Shown here one piece after another: positions 22,186-34,739 of a DNA stretch of 64,000 bases. Origin of the DNA: Anaeramoeba flamelloides. Its lineage: Eukaryota; Metamonada; Anaeramoebidae. The first letter of the stretch is position 1, and each line of letters starts with the position of its first letter. The notes below the pieces were generated by a model. That model saw only the letters and a list, made by a program, of their open reading frames with translations. It had not been told where the DNA came from and did no database searches. The stretch is taken from positions 2,542,501-2,606,500 of the forward strand of contig JANTQA010000051.1 of assembly GCA_027625915.1 (NCBI GenBank). Reading direction: 5' to 3'. Both the position numbers and the translations under genes were made by a program.

Positions 22186-23680
22186 AGGTCTAGTAACACT
22201 TATTTATTTTTAATCCCAAAGGCAATAGAGTTATAATTTACACAATGATTCAATAAAAACTTGATAAGCAAACTCATTTCTTAACTTTAGGGGAGTGAGT
22301 TTTCATTTTTAAAAGAATTCATTTTATCACAATGAAATTTTCAGTCAAAAGATCTGGATCCTTTTTGGTTTGGGATTTTTGGATCAAATTATTGAAAAAG
22401 AAAAATTTGCAAAAAAATTTAATTTTTAAGAAATCTCACTTTTACTAATTTCTATGATAATTTGTATGAACAAATAACATTGGAAATTTAAGTCTTTTTT
22501 TTAAAAATACAAGAAAAATATACCAAATAATGAAAACTTGAAAAATCAGAAAAAATTAATAATCATGTATTTTATTCACAAACATTTATTAAAGTTATTT
22601 GAAATTTCAAAGACTTTGAAATATTTGTTTTCAAATATTAAGATTTTAAAAAACAAAAGATTATTATTAAAATTAGCTTTTTGGAAAATTTATCTTTTTT
22701 TTTTTTTAATTTCGAATTGAATTTTGAATTAAAATTTTATTTGTTTGAAAATATTTAAAAATTTGAGAAATTAACAAATACTATTGATACTTTTAAACTT
22801 TTTTGTTTTCATGATTAACTCGCTGAAAGAATTAAGATTGGGTTCCAAATTATTGATGATAAAACAACCAAACTAAATAGTATTTCTTTTGGTTGGTTAT
22901 ACTCTTATTTTCCAATTAAAAAATGAAAATTTTTAGTTCATATTCCATAATATTTTTATAGTTTATAAGTTGAAGAAAATCCAATAGATCTTTACAACAT
23001 CGTTTAGAAATGATATTTTTAGACAATTGATTAAACTTCCCAAGTTAACTCCGAAGACAAATTTTTTACTCTGCTAATTTGATTGTAGCAGCAATAATTA
23101 ATATTCATGTGATTACTGAAATAAAAATTTTCATTTATTAATTGGAAAATAACAGAATGTTGAAAGATATAAGCTTTGAAATAGTATTTTGGGAGATTTT
23201 TTAATTTGTGATTTGGTTGATTTTCTTGTATTTTTTGAATTTAATAAATCGAAAAAATTGATTTGAAATATTTTTTGAAAATTCAAAAATTTAATTTTTA
23301 GCAAGTTTTACAAGAATTATTGTAATTTTTTTTAAAATATTTTTATTTTTAAAATTGAGTTATTTTTAAACTTTATATTTTTTTTTTTTTAAAGTTTATT
23401 TTGGTATACTTATTTCACAAACAATAAGATTTCGTTCAAATAAATTATTATTTTTTTGAAATATTTTGGAAAAATGTTTGGATCTTGACTATTAAATAAT
23501 GAGAAATATTGATCAAATTTTTTAAAAATAAGAATTCATTTCAGAAAATAGCCTTTAAAAGTAAATCTGTTATTATCGTAATGAGATTTTAACTTCATTT
23601 GTCAATTTTAAGATGTGGTAAAATTTAGTTGCATCGTTATCAAATTTACAAAAATATTTTTTTTTTAGCCCACAAACCCC
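22186..23680 (+). mobile_element. TTAA family B element, direct copy downstream of thioredoxin
   Basis: It begins AGGTCTAGTAACACTTATTT after TTAA (22182-22185) and ends CACAAACCCC before TTAA (23681-23684). It matches 29547-30767 in the same orientation and 20141-21320 inverted. The extra length is explained by a nested family C element at 22900-23156; without it the copy is about 1240 bp. Non-coding. Confidence 0.8.
22900..23156 (-). mobile_element. Family C element nested in family B
   Basis: Ends TACTCTTATTTTCCAATTAA and, inverted, AATTGGAAAATAACAG match the family C copies at 51659-51913 and 52973-53232. The other two family B copies lack it, so it inserted after this copy did. Confidence 0.7.
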
Positions 23681-23725
23681 TTAATTGAATTAATTTTTAT
23701 GTATTCATTATTTTGACCTTAACCA

Positions 23726-23749
23726 CACACACACACACACACACACACC

Positions 23750-23778
<29 letters not shown>
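23726..23778. repeat. Compound microsatellite (AC)n(TA)n
   Basis: About 14 AC units are followed by about 14 TA units with a short CCT junction. Purely repetitive. Confidence 0.9.
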
Positions 23779-23781
<3 letters not shown>

Positions 23782-23879
23782 CCCTTTCAACATTTCAAAA
23801 TTTTATCTGAGATTCTTAATTTATATTGAAATTACTTTCTAGATAAGACACTATGAGGAGAGTATGGGTCAAAATATTG

Positions 23880-24160
23880 TTGAATTATGTTATTCATCTC
23901 TGTAGATTCAGAAGAAGTATTGAATATAAAATCTAAGAAAATTTGAAATTATGAATTATCAGGTTTTAAAATTTTGACCTATAAAATAAATCGAAAAATC
24001 TGGATATCTAAATTTTATAAATAAAAAATAAAAAAATTAATAATATCTCCGATATTATTAATAAAAAGAATTCATCATGTATATTATCATTAGTAAGTGA
24101 TAATAAAATTTGTGACTATTAAACAAAATTTCTAAACAAAAATTTAGAAATTAGGGAAGT
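23880..24160 (+). pseudogene. Possible LINE 3' scrap
   Basis: GAATTCATCATGTATATTAT, CATTAGTAAGTGATAATAAA and AAATTTCTAAACAAAAATTT align with the end of the LINE remnant at about 9130-9215. It is short and highly diverged. Confidence 0.35.
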
Positions 24161-24380
24161 GTCGTAGAGTGACTAGGTTTTTTTTACTTTTTGAAATGAA
24201 AAGAAAATTAAATAATTTTTTTTTTTTATTTCAAAATGTAAATAAAACAGAAAATCTCAAGAAAACCTAACCGCATTTTTTTTTTTTTTTTGATTTAAGA
24301 AATCGACTGACAATTATATAAATTTTCGTTTTAATTCTCAAATTACAAAAAAAAAATATAAACAGAAAATAGGAGATAAT
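24160..24380. repeat. Foldback family E scrap
   Basis: GTGACTAGGTTTTTTTTACT and CAAGAAAACCTAACCGC recall the family E theme. Ends are undefined. Confidence 0.35.
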
Positions 24381-24462
24381 TTTGTTGATTCACCTCTCTC
24401 CTAATTAACAATAAAAAAAATTTTATTTTTTTTAAGAAAGTATATAAAAAAAGTCATTTTAA

Positions 24463-25157
24463 GGGTTAGGTCATTTATCGTGAATTTACTCCATACTCAG
24501 GGGGTGACCTGAGACCAAAAAGGGTATTGTGAAATATCCCTTCTTTTGGTTAAAAAGATTCAAATAACAAAAAAAAAATTTCATTAGATCTCTTTGACTA
24601 AAAATTCAACCAATAAAAAAACAATTTAAAAAGAGAAATCAATTTCAAAAATTTTCAAAATTTAATAAAAAAAATTAAATAGTATCTTATTTTAAATTTC
24701 CAAAGGTGAAATTTCTTCAATTTGAAACAGATTGTTTTCTTTTAGTACATCACGAATTTAATTCAATTTAATCTGATTTATGGTTATTTAACAACCCTCT
24801 AAATTTGACCAAGTCAGTATTTAGGTAATATTCTTATGATAAAAATAACTCATTTGAAAAATGAAAAAAAGAAAAAAAAAATCCACCGAGATCTCAAAAA
24901 GCACCAAAGAGCGACACTTCAAAACGGACATAGTTGTTTTCAAAATTGTATATTCTAATAATCATTCTAATTGTAAACTGAGTGTCGCTCTTTGGCGCTT
25001 TTTTCTAAAAATGTCCTCATCTTTAGTTGTTGATTTTTGGAGATCGATCATAAATCATAGGTTGGTTGGTTTTTGATTGGTTTTAGGACCTCATAAAAAT
25101 TACTAAAAAGTTTTTTTCCATTTCAGAAAAAAAAATTTCACCATAATGACTCGGCCC
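24463..25157 (+). mobile_element. TTAA family D element, copy 1
   Basis: GGGTTAGGTCATTTATC at the left and AATGACTCGGCCC at the right are near-inverse ends flanked by TTAA (24459-24462, 25158-25161). It aligns throughout with 39345-40032. It contains an internal hairpin: AAGCACCAAAGAGCGACACT at about 24898 and its inverse GTGTCGCTCTTTGGCGCTT at about 24982. The ORF across this hairpin (24861-25076) is a by-product and not a gene. Confidence 0.8.
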
Positions 25158-25586
25158 TTAATCAAAATTTTTTTTTTGATGAACGAAATTTTGAAAAAAT
25201 TAAAAAATTTTAGTTCACAAAAAACATTCAATTAATTTTGGTTTATATTTTAAATCAAAATAGAATAGTAAAAAAATCTAAAAGAAATTTATTAAAATTA
25301 AAAGAAAGTTAAGGGTATTTTATTTTCGAAAAGATAATAAAAGTTTTTTTTTTTTCAAATAATCGAAAAGATAATAAAAGTTTTTATTTTTTTTTTATAT
25401 TTTTTTATATTTTTTTATTATTTTAATAATTTAAATACACACAAAAAATTAAAATTTTCATTGAATGAATATTTGTTTTCTCATTTCTTTTTGATTGAAT
25501 TTTATTATTTCTTTTGAAAATTTTCATATTTTATGTGTATATAATATTTTAAATTATTATTATTCTGAAAAAATACAAAAAACAAC
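25158..25586. other. 3' flank of the PP4/PP6 gene
   Basis: A/T-rich sequence with a short duplicated word (GAAAAGATAATAAAAG at 25330 and 25365). It probably includes the 3' UTR of the minus-strand phosphatase gene. No separate feature was seen. Confidence 0.4.
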
Positions 25587-27078
25587 TTACAAGAAATATT
25601 TTGGAATTGACATTTTGACTTTTACGATTCTTTTTTCTTTTGGGGCTGCTTTAAAAGTTTTAAATTGTCTTGTCATATTATCACCGATTTCTAAAATTGC
25701 TGCAATATTACCACTTCGATAAAAATAATTTGGAGCTGACCATACAGTGACAAGTTGTTCATCAAACATATATTGAAATCCATCCATACACAACTGATGT
25801 GCTCTTGTTATTAAACTAAGTCCATTTGTTCTATTAAATTTTTTTACAACTTCATTACCAAAATTAAATCCAGCACCTAAAAATCAATAATATTGATGAG
25901 ATAAAATATTTATTTTTTAAAATATAGTTGTAAGTTAATGCTTAATAATTAATTCACCAACAATCAAATTTATAAAAAACATTAAAAAATTTCCATTGAT
26001 TGATTTTTTTTTAATTACAAATATTAAAGAAAATTAATTTAAAAAATGAAGAACAAAAGCAATATTAAATAGCAAATAATGAAAAAAAACAATATTCAAT
26101 TAGGTTTCTCTCCAAAATCTAGATTTGTGAGGAATATAAACCTGAACAATTTTCAAATTTAAATATTTATTTATTATATAATAAATTGCTGAACTTCATG
26201 CTGTTACCATTGACTATAAAATCTAAAATTTATTTTTTTCCATTTTTTACCTGTTTGAATTTTCTTTATATTAGGAAGAAGGGTTACAAAGGAAAAAGAT
26301 CAAGTGGTTACTTGCTAATACTGTGACACTGAAACACGAAAGTATGAGCAACTTGAAAATAAAAAAAAAAAAGCAAAGGCTAAAAATGACCAAAGGTTTG
26401 AGGCAAATAAGATCAAAAAAAAAAAAAAGAAATTATAACAATTAAATTACGGCCCCCAAAGTGAACATTCGTAATCAATTACCAAATTATTATATCAAAC
26501 AAAAGTATCGTAACTGTGATTTTGGGAGTCCTTAATTAAATAATAGCATTTTTTTTTTTTTTTTTTTTGTTTTTTACCAATTGCATCTTATTAACCCTTT
26601 TTAAATTTTAATTTTAATTTTTTTCCTTTTTTCTTTTCAATTTTTTGTTTTTGTTAATTGCTTTTGCTTTTTAAACATAAAAAAATTTGGGTATGTCTTT
26701 CCCTTGAACAATCGTGAACTTTATGATTTTACGCTTAAATTACCTTTGAGGAAATTTAAGTAAAAGGACATTTAGAATGTAATTTACACTTCTTCAATAA
26801 TAATAATAAAAAAAAAAAAACAATATAAAGAATTTTAGAAAATATATCAAAGGATTTTTACCTCTAGGAGACATCCCCCAATTTTGAATAGATTCTGGAT
26901 CAGACCAAAGCATATCAGACATTGGGCCTTCGTGTGGTAATTCTTGTTTACGGTTAATTAATGAAATCTTTATGAAAAGAATAATAATAAGATAATTATT
27001 AAAATTAATAATAAATAATTAAATGTTTTAAAATGATTCGGTAATTTTCTTAAAAAGCAGAATTTGATTCAAATAATT

Positions 27079-27113
<35 letters not shown>

Positions 27114-30100
27114 CAAACTTGATTAATTGTCTTAATCGATGGAGATAATCCACCGTGAACAGAGAAAATAGAATTGCCAATTAATGCTGTTAAAGATAGA
27201 TGATCAAATACTTCAGTGCAATATCTCCATACATTACCATTACCATATTTTTTTACACATTCCAAATAGAAACCATAAACTTTTGTGATTTGCCTACACT
27301 CATGATTACCACGAAGGAGAGAAATCCTTCTTGGGTTTTTAACTTTTAGTGCAAGGAGATATAAAAATGTTTCTAAAGAATAATACCCTCGATCAACAAA
27401 ATCACCCATGAATAAATAATTTGTTTCAAATGGTGAGCCGCCCAAATCAAATAATTCAACTAAATCAAAAAACTGGCCATGTATATCCCCACAAATCTGA
27501 TTTTTTATAAAAAATTAAAATTGAAAATTAATTTTTAAATGAGAGAAAATCAAAAATAATTAAAATCAAGATAATTTAAGTTTTGTTTAATTTTTGTTTC
27601 AAAAATTATTATTAAACAATACAATATTAATTTTTTTTTCTAGATATAACCAAAAGGTTTGGTTATTTTTTCAAATTTTTAGAATTCAAAATTAGTGCTT
27701 ATATATATATATATATATATATATTTCAATAAACTAAATGCCAAATTTTTTCTTCTCCAACATTAAAAGATTTTATTTTTTTTCTATTTTCCCCCTTCGC
27801 AGAATCTTCTTTATATTGGAAAAAAGAGTTACAAAGGGAAAAGATCAATTGGTTACTTGCCAATACGGAGATACTGAAACATTGAAAGTATAGGTAACCT
27901 GAAAATAAAAACCAAAAAGAAAAGGCTAAAAAGTCCAAATGGGTTTAAACAAATCAGATCAAAAGAATAATAATTAAATAACGACCGATAAACAAATTAA
28001 CACTCATGATCAATTTTCAGAATAAATTAAATCCAACAAAATTATCATGGCTGTGATTTTGGGAGTTCTTAATTAAAGATAGAATTGTTTTTTTTTTTTT
28101 TGATTTTTTACCAATTACTTCTTATAAACCCTTTTGAAATTTCAATTTTTTTTTCTTTTCTTTTCTTTTTTCCCTCTATTTTTGGGCAGTGTTTGTTTTT
28201 TCTCACACCAAACAACCATAAAATAAAAATCTCATTTGAAATTTCAATAAATTTTCTTTTAATTTTACAAAATTTTTCATATATTTTTCAAAATTTTGGA
28301 TTTACTTTTAAAAATTTTCAATAAATATTCCTTGAAATTTTTCAGTAATATTTTTTTCATTTTTTATTGTAAAATTTTTGAATTTTTTAATTGACTTAGT
28401 AGAGAGATAATTTTCAAGTATTTTTTTAATAGTCTAAAAGGAAACATATTTTTCAATTTTAAAATAGCACAGAATATTTCAATCAAAAGATATCGTTAAA
28501 TTAAATTGAAAATCTGATTTTTTATCTGTTTTTGGAATATTTTTTATCATTTTATTTTTGTCCATGTTTGAGTTTTTATATACATTCCCGATTGTTTTCT
28601 GCAAATTGCTTTAACATTTATTCTTTTTTATAATCTTAATGTCCAATCAAAAATTAATTCATTTCATCTTTTTTCATTAAAAAAATACCTGAAAAATAGG
28701 TCTTTTTTTCAAAAGTCGGTATTTTTGAAAAGGGGGGTATTCAGATTTTCATGAGTTTAATAGCTATCCTTTTTTTATTACATAAAATTATGATAACTTT
28801 GAAAAAATAATTTATAAAAGAAGTATAACTGAAATCCAATGTGTATATTTTTGGCTAACTTGAATTTTCGGTGTTTAAATTTTCCTTGTAGTGATTCATC
28901 TCATTTTTGTTATCATGTGATAAGCCCAATTTTTAATTCAAATTAGACCTTAGTTGCTTTTGTAATTTTTCTAACTTTTTGAGAAAATGATAAACAATCA
29001 AAAATAATGTTGTTAAGAGGAATCAAACCACAACATTCTTCAGATTGTAAGTTGGACACTTTACCCAATGGCACATTATTGATTCTCTAAAAAGTTCAAT
29101 AAATTTTGAATCGTGTTGAAAAATAATTATAATCCCAATTTGTTTATCAAATTTCATGATTTTAAAATAAATTGAAAAATAACTATTATAATTCTATTAT
29201 TAATGAAAATTGATTTATACTTGTATAAATAATCATTATATTAATATTTATCATCAATTAAAAATTATATTTTTCTTCAACTTTTATTTGCATTTTTCGA
29301 AAAATGATAAATTTAATCCCAACAAAAAAAAATCAAATTGTTTTTTAAAATTATTTTTTCAAAAAAACTTGTTTAATGAACACTGGTATATCGAAATTTG
29401 TATTAAATATGTAGAATATTTGAATAAGGGGTTTATAATTTATCATATTATATGAATTAATATTATTTTTTTTTTCGAATTTGTGAAAGTTGTTTGTAAA
29501 GAAGTGAGAATATGAGTTTTAAAAAGAAGAAAACAAAATGGTTTAAGGGACTAGTAACTCTTATTTATTTTTTTTTTTTCCAAAGTGCAATAGAGTAATT
29601 ATTTACATAAGGATACAATTAAACCCGATGTGCAACTTCATTTGTTAACTTTAGAGAAATGAATAATCATTTTTAAAAGATTTCATTTTTCCAATGAAAT
29701 TTCCAGTAAAAAGATCAAGATCCTTTTTTGTTGGGGTTTTTGGATCAAATTAGAAATTGAAAAATTTGCAAAAAAATTTAATAAGAAGAAATCTCAACTT
29801 TTAGTAATTTCCGAGAGTTTTTATGAACAAAGTAACCTTGAAACTTTAATCTTATTTTAAAGATATAATAAAAATCAATCAAATATTGTATCCTTGAAGA
29901 TCTAAAATAATTGATCATTTATTTTATTCACAAATATTTATGAAATTTCTTGAAATTTAAAAGACTATTCAATATCCTTTTTCAAATATCTAGGATATAA
30001 ACAAGGAACTGTTTGTATTAAAATCAGTTATTTGATAATATCTATTTTTTTTTTTTTTTTGATTAGAAATATGCATTTAAATTCGTTTTATTTGTTTGAA

Positions 30101-31903
30101 AATCTTTAAAAAATTGTGAAATAATTGAAAAGTTTATTGATACATTTAATCATTGGGTTGTTAATGACTTACTGGAATAATTAAGATTGAGTTATTAATT
30201 AATGATTATAAATAATCAAATTAAAAAGTATTTCTCTAGATTTAAAGTTGGATTTTCCAGGTTTTAAAAAAGTATTTCGTGAGAATTTTTAAACCGATTG
30301 TTTGGTTCTTTTTCTCAGATTTTTTTATTCAATCTAGAGAAACAATTGATTTGAACTGTTCTTTGAATCAAGAAATTATTTTTTTTACAAGTTTTTAAGA
30401 ATTATTGTATTTTTTTTGAAATTAAGTAGATTTTTTGATCTGAGTTATTATAGAACTTACTCGTTTTATTTTTAAAGTGTATTTTTGTACACTTCATTTA
30501 CAGGCAATAAGATCTCAATCTTCTTTCAAAGAAAATAATTTTTTTTAAATAATTCTGAAATATGTTGGATTTTGAACTTTTCAAAAATGAGAAAAATGGA
30601 TCAAACTTTTTAAAAACAATAATTCATTTCTGAAAATAGTATTAAAAGTAAGTTTGGTATTGTAGTTATCAGATTTTTACTTTGCTTTTCAATTTCAAGA
30701 CGCGGTAAATTTTTTTTGAATTTGCTATTGGATTTATGAAGAAGATTTTTTTTAATTTACTAGTCCCTTAAAGAATGTATTGGAAAAATATTATTAGTAT
30801 TTTTTCAAAGTTTGTGTATTAAATAATTTCAAAAGATGGTTTTGGGATTTGAAAAATTTATAATAATAATAAAACGATTAAATAGGGTCAATTTTTATTC
30901 TCAATTTAGGGGGTATTGTAATTTGCATAAATTTCAATTAAAATAGGAATCTGTTTTTTAAATCCTTGGGATCACTCAACATTTTCAAAAGCCAATCACT
31001 TCAATTCGTTCAACAGGTTTGAGAAATAGTGGCAGAAAACAATTGTTCAACTCTAGTTGTTTTAAAAAATATGTTTGAAAAAAGTTTTCAAAAGTATCAT
31101 CAAAACAGTAAACAAAGATCATTAGAACTTATTTTGAGGTCTTGACGTGTAACTTTTTTGGTCACACTTTATATAAAACAATATTGATGGTGAATTTAAT
31201 TCCAATTCAAAAACAGAAAAGCTCCAAATTTAATGTTTAAAAATGCAAATAGGTTTTTCAAAAGATCTTTGGAAATCAATTTTTTGGAAGGATGAAATAA
31301 AAAAATTAGTTCTTTTTATTTTTCAACAAACAGCAAAGCACATAGACAGTCTTTTTTCACTTTTCATTCTTTTTTTGTTTCTTCTTTTGATACACAATGA
31401 AAAAAAAAAAAAAAAGTGTGGATCTTTAGTTGCAATTAAAGCCAACAAAAAAAAAAAAATCTTTCGGCGAGTTGACTGTTTTGTTTATTTTTGAATTTTG
31501 TGCTCAACCGTAAATTATAATTTTTAATATTTTTTCACAGGCACAATTTTTGTTGGTTTTATTTCTTTTGTAATGAATAAGGGAAAATGAAGAACTTTTT
31601 CTATTTTGAGAATTAATATTAAAAGGTTTGTAAAACTCAACAAAGAAATTGCACAAGTTTTTTGGTTTGTGTTTTTTTTGAATTTGTGCTAATTTCCTTT
31701 TTTGTTTCTCAAAACTCGAACATAATTAAGAAGAAAGAAGAAAATAAAAAAAAGTAATTATTTACGGTGACTGGTGGAACAATTCTGAGAACATTTGCTT
31801 CTTCAACCAAGATTTCGATCGCTTTATTACAAAGCTGTTTGATCTCATATTCTGAAGGTGTTTGGCATTTGGATAATACTTCAATTATTTTGTCTAGGTC
31901 CAT
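25587..31903 (-). CDS. PP4/PP6-type Ser/Thr phosphatase catalytic subunit
   Basis: A PPP-family phosphatase, 303 aa, from four exons: 31766-31903, 27119-27496, 26862-26967 and 25587-25876. Introns are 4269, 151 and 985 bp; donors are GTAAAT, GTTTGC and GTAAAA. Splicing restores [12 protein letters not shown] and MSPRGAGFNFG. Metal and catalytic motifs in order: GDIHG (about residues 48-52), GDFVDRG, RGNHE, HGGLSPS, SPRGAG and TRAHQ, then [11 protein letters not shown] and the C-terminal YFL used for carboxyl methylation and regulatory-subunit binding. Features of both PP4 (VWRYCTE, GGLSPSI) and PP6 (N-terminal [17 protein letters not shown]) occur, so I leave it at the PP4/PP6 group. The Cys normally found in SAPNYC, which microcystin attacks in PP1/PP2A, is Phe here. 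The first intron hosts a TTAA family B element, a tRNA-like scrap and a repeat shared with intron 3. Confidence 0.93.
26262..26620. repeat. Intronic repeat, copy 1 (intron 3 of the phosphatase)
   Basis: About 350 bp shared with 27805-28160: GGTTACAAAGGAAAAAGATC, GTGGTTACTTGC, ACTGTGATTTTGGGAGT, TTTTTTACCAATTGC. Both copies sit in introns of the same gene and have the same orientation. Family unknown; no terminal inverted repeats were recognised. Confidence 0.7.
27805..28160. repeat. Intronic repeat, copy 2 (intron 1 of the phosphatase)
   Basis: Homologous to 26262-26620 in the same orientation: GTTACAAAGGGAAAAGATC, GGCTGTGATTTTGGGAGTT, TTTTTACCAATTAC. It begins about 310 bp from the exon 2 boundary. 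Confidence 0.7.
29011..29095 (-). pseudogene. tRNA-like scrap
   Basis: On the minus strand it reads with a D-arm-like GTGCCATTGGGTAAAGTGTCC, then a CTTACAA loop, then GTGGTTTGATTCC like a T-arm/B box. Order and spacing fit a tRNA with a UAC (Val) loop. The anticodon stem and acceptor do not pair, so it is a relic or a tRNA-derived repeat. Confidence 0.35.
29547..30767 (+). mobile_element. TTAA family B element, complete copy
   Basis: GGGACTAGTAACTCTTATTT to AATTTACTAGTCCC, flanked by TTAA at 29543-29546 and 30768-30771; 1221 bp. It lies in the first intron of the phosphatase gene, antisense to the element's arbitrary + direction. No ORF. Confidence 0.85.
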
Positions 31904-32427
31904 TTAAAAATTGTATGACTTTAATTTGGAAAATAAACTAAAAAATAAAAAATAATGTGACTGTAAATTTCTTTCAGAAATTAAATCAAGAAATGAACGA
32001 CTAATTGGTAACCAGCCACGATTTTTTTAGTGTTCTTAAAGATTTAATTTGTGTATTCTTAAAAGGAATATTTGTAAAATTATTCGAAGAATTAACACTT
32101 CGAAATCAAGATTTCAAAAAGATTTAAAAAGTTAATAAGAGGTGCTTTTAATTATATCGGAGTCTATATTTTGCATTCAAATTATATTTATTCCTTTTAT
32201 TATGATTTTATTTCAAGAAAAGTTTTTTTTGAATTGCCCGATAATTTTTGGAGTTTCTTTTTATAAATTTTATAGTAAAATTGAGATCTTATTTTAGGGT
32301 ATCTTGAAATTTCAAATTGAAGCAAAAATTTGTTTGTTATAATACAAAACTGATTTTAAAAAGATATTTTTGGAAAAGAATGATTGTTTTTAAAAAGTTT
32401 GATCCAAATTTGATCATTTTTTGGTAC
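31904..32427. promoter_or_regulatory. Upstream region of the phosphatase gene
   Basis: AT-rich, with no recognisable control element. It contains the only plausible promoter space for the minus-strand phosphatase before the next repeat. Confidence 0.25.
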
Positions 32428-32890
32428 TTGTTGAGAGAAAAATGTTGGAAACAGAAAAATAGTTGGACACCATTTTTATAGGGGAACATTACTGAAAATG
32501 ATTTTTAATTTCTTTTGGTTGTGCAATGACGAAAGAAAATAACAATAATCTACTTATTAGAATAAGAATTAATGTAATTCTACTTTTTCAAAACCTTATC
32601 TCTTAGAATCTAAAGTAAGTTTAAAAATTTCCATTTTCAGAATTAATAGTAAACTTTTACTAAAACTTGGTTTTTTGTTAAAATAGCATGATCTACTTTA
32701 GTTGTCAACCATTCAAATGAGTATTCTACATACACCACAGATTAATGAACTTGTAACACCTTTAAACCTGGATTTATATAAAATTCACCGAGTCATCAAT
32801 AGGATTTGATTTCAATTTTACTAATGTTCCCAATTAAAAATATGTCCAACCATTTTTCTGTGTCAAACATTTTTCTCTCAACAGTAAAGT
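32428..32890. mobile_element. Foldback, family F-related
   Basis: The left arm GTTGAGAGAAAAATGTTGG, AACAGAAAAATAGTTGGACA, GGGGAACATTACTGAAAATG returns inverted at 32815-32890. It shares the GGGAACATTA core with 13515-13970. Non-coding. Confidence 0.65.
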
Positions 32891-34040
32891 TAAAATCCAA
32901 AATATTTTCAAATTATTCCTTAAAAAAAAAAATTTTTTTTCTAAAAAAGGAAAAAGAAATCTTATTTTCAGTGAAGAAGATTATAGATAAAAAGATAAAA
33001 CCAAAATAAAAAAAGCCATCAAATTTTGAAATAAAATAGTATAAATAATGATCCTTAATTTTATGATAGATTAGAATAATTCTTTTAAACTTTGAAAAAA
33101 TATAATATTTACTTTATTCACTGATCAGATCAATATTTTTTTTTTGTTGAATTAATAAAAAATATTAGAAAAAAAACAGAAAAAATCAAATTATAAATTC
33201 TCTCACAATCCTTTTTTTTAAACCCAAGAAAATTCAACTTAAAAAATAAAAGAAATATGTTTTTATTTGATTATTCAAAAAAATAATTAAGAAAAAAATC
33301 AAAATTATTCCAACGAAAAGACACTTGCCTAAAGATTATCAGAATCAATAGGGTTGAATATTATTTTTAATTTTTTTCAATATTTTCAAACCAAACAAAA
33401 TTTAACGAATTTCAATTAATAAATATTATAAAAATAAATATTCTTGAATAACTTATTTTAATGAAGAAAGTAAGTTACACTATTGTTGAAAAGTTTAATT
33501 GAGAGAGTTACAGAAAAAATAATTTATTGAGTCATATATAATCTTGATACTTTGAACAAAAATACTGTTCACCACTCTGTTTCTAAATAGAATCTAAAGT
33601 AAATCAGAGTTTATCATCTTATTTATCCTTTTTTTTAATTTTTTTTTTTTTTTTTTCATTTTTAATCTTTGTTTTTATCATAACCAAAAATAAACAAGGT
33701 AATTGAATTTATCAATTATTTGTCAAAAATAAGGTCGAAAAATTTTTTTACAAAAAATAAATGTTTTAATCCTCAAATGAACTTTTGACACTCATTTTTT
33801 TTCGGTAAATTTTCCCTTTAAAATGACAAAAAAAAATCTTTTAATTCATCAATTGTTTTTTATATGTTGAAAATTCGACTTTAAATCAATAAAATTGGAA
33901 AAGTTAAACTTTTTTATGGATTATATATTCATATTGATTGAGAAAATTTAAGGATTATAATATTATTTTGTAATTACCTTTCAAATATTAAATTTTCTCT
34001 AAGGTGTAAAAATGAAGCATAATAAGTTCGTAAATTCTAT
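32891..34040. other. AT-rich intergenic, nothing recognised
   Basis: Chance Lys/Phe-rich ORFs only. A T-rich run lies at about 33630-33657. No gene or repeat boundary is supported. Confidence 0.4.
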
Positions 34041-34241
34041 TACAGTCAGTTTCACTTTTAAGGCACAAACTTTCAACGAAATTTAAGGCACAAAAAAATC
34101 TCAAATTAAGGCACAAAATTTGGAATTTTTTTTTTTACAATTTATTTTTACTAGAATTTGAATTTTGTGCTTTAATTTGAGATTTTTTTTGTGCCTTAAA
34201 TTTCGTTGAAAGTTTGTGTCTTAAAAGTGAAACTGACTGTA
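34041..34241. mobile_element. TACAGTCAG-family foldback (near consensus)
   Basis: It begins TACAGTCAGTTTCACTTTTA and ends as the exact inverse GTGAAACTGACTGTA. Arms are about 85 bp around a short T-rich centre. Each arm carries AAGGCACAAA or its close variant about every 24 bp. Good copy, young. Confidence 0.9.
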
Positions 34242-34708
34242 TTTGAGTTCTTAATTGGTTAAATTTCTTTTTAAAACCAATTTTCTCTCTTTAATAAGAA
34301 GGTATAATATATATATATATATATAAGCTCCATCCAAAAATGTGGGGCAAAAAAATATCCATCAATATAAGAATAAATTCTTTATTCAGTTATTAAACTC
34401 AAAAATTTAGACAAAAAAAAACGAATCCATTAATAATAATAAAACTCTTGATTAAAATTTGTGTTTATTGATCAAAGTTCGTAGAATAAAAAATAAAAAT
34501 AAAAAAAAAAAAATTGCCCCTAATTTTTGGAAAAATATCCAAAATAAGTAATGTCTATTTAACAATCTTTAGTTCGATCTTTTTTTCTATTTTTTTTTTT
34601 TTGATAATGTGTAAAATCATACTTCAATATATTTTTGATTTGATCTTTAGATTTTTTGTTTTTCATTTGATCATTAACTTTTAGTTTTTCTCATTAACTT
34701 TTTTTGTG

Positions 34709-34739
<31 letters not shown>

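Noticed and set aside
24861-25076. 71-aa ORF inside family D
   Set aside because: It spans the element's internal hairpin, and the second family D copy does not keep the frame.
31243-31494. 83-aa ORF in the first intron of the phosphatase
   Set aside because: It is Phe/Lys-rich low-complexity, lies inside an intron, and shows no recognisable family.
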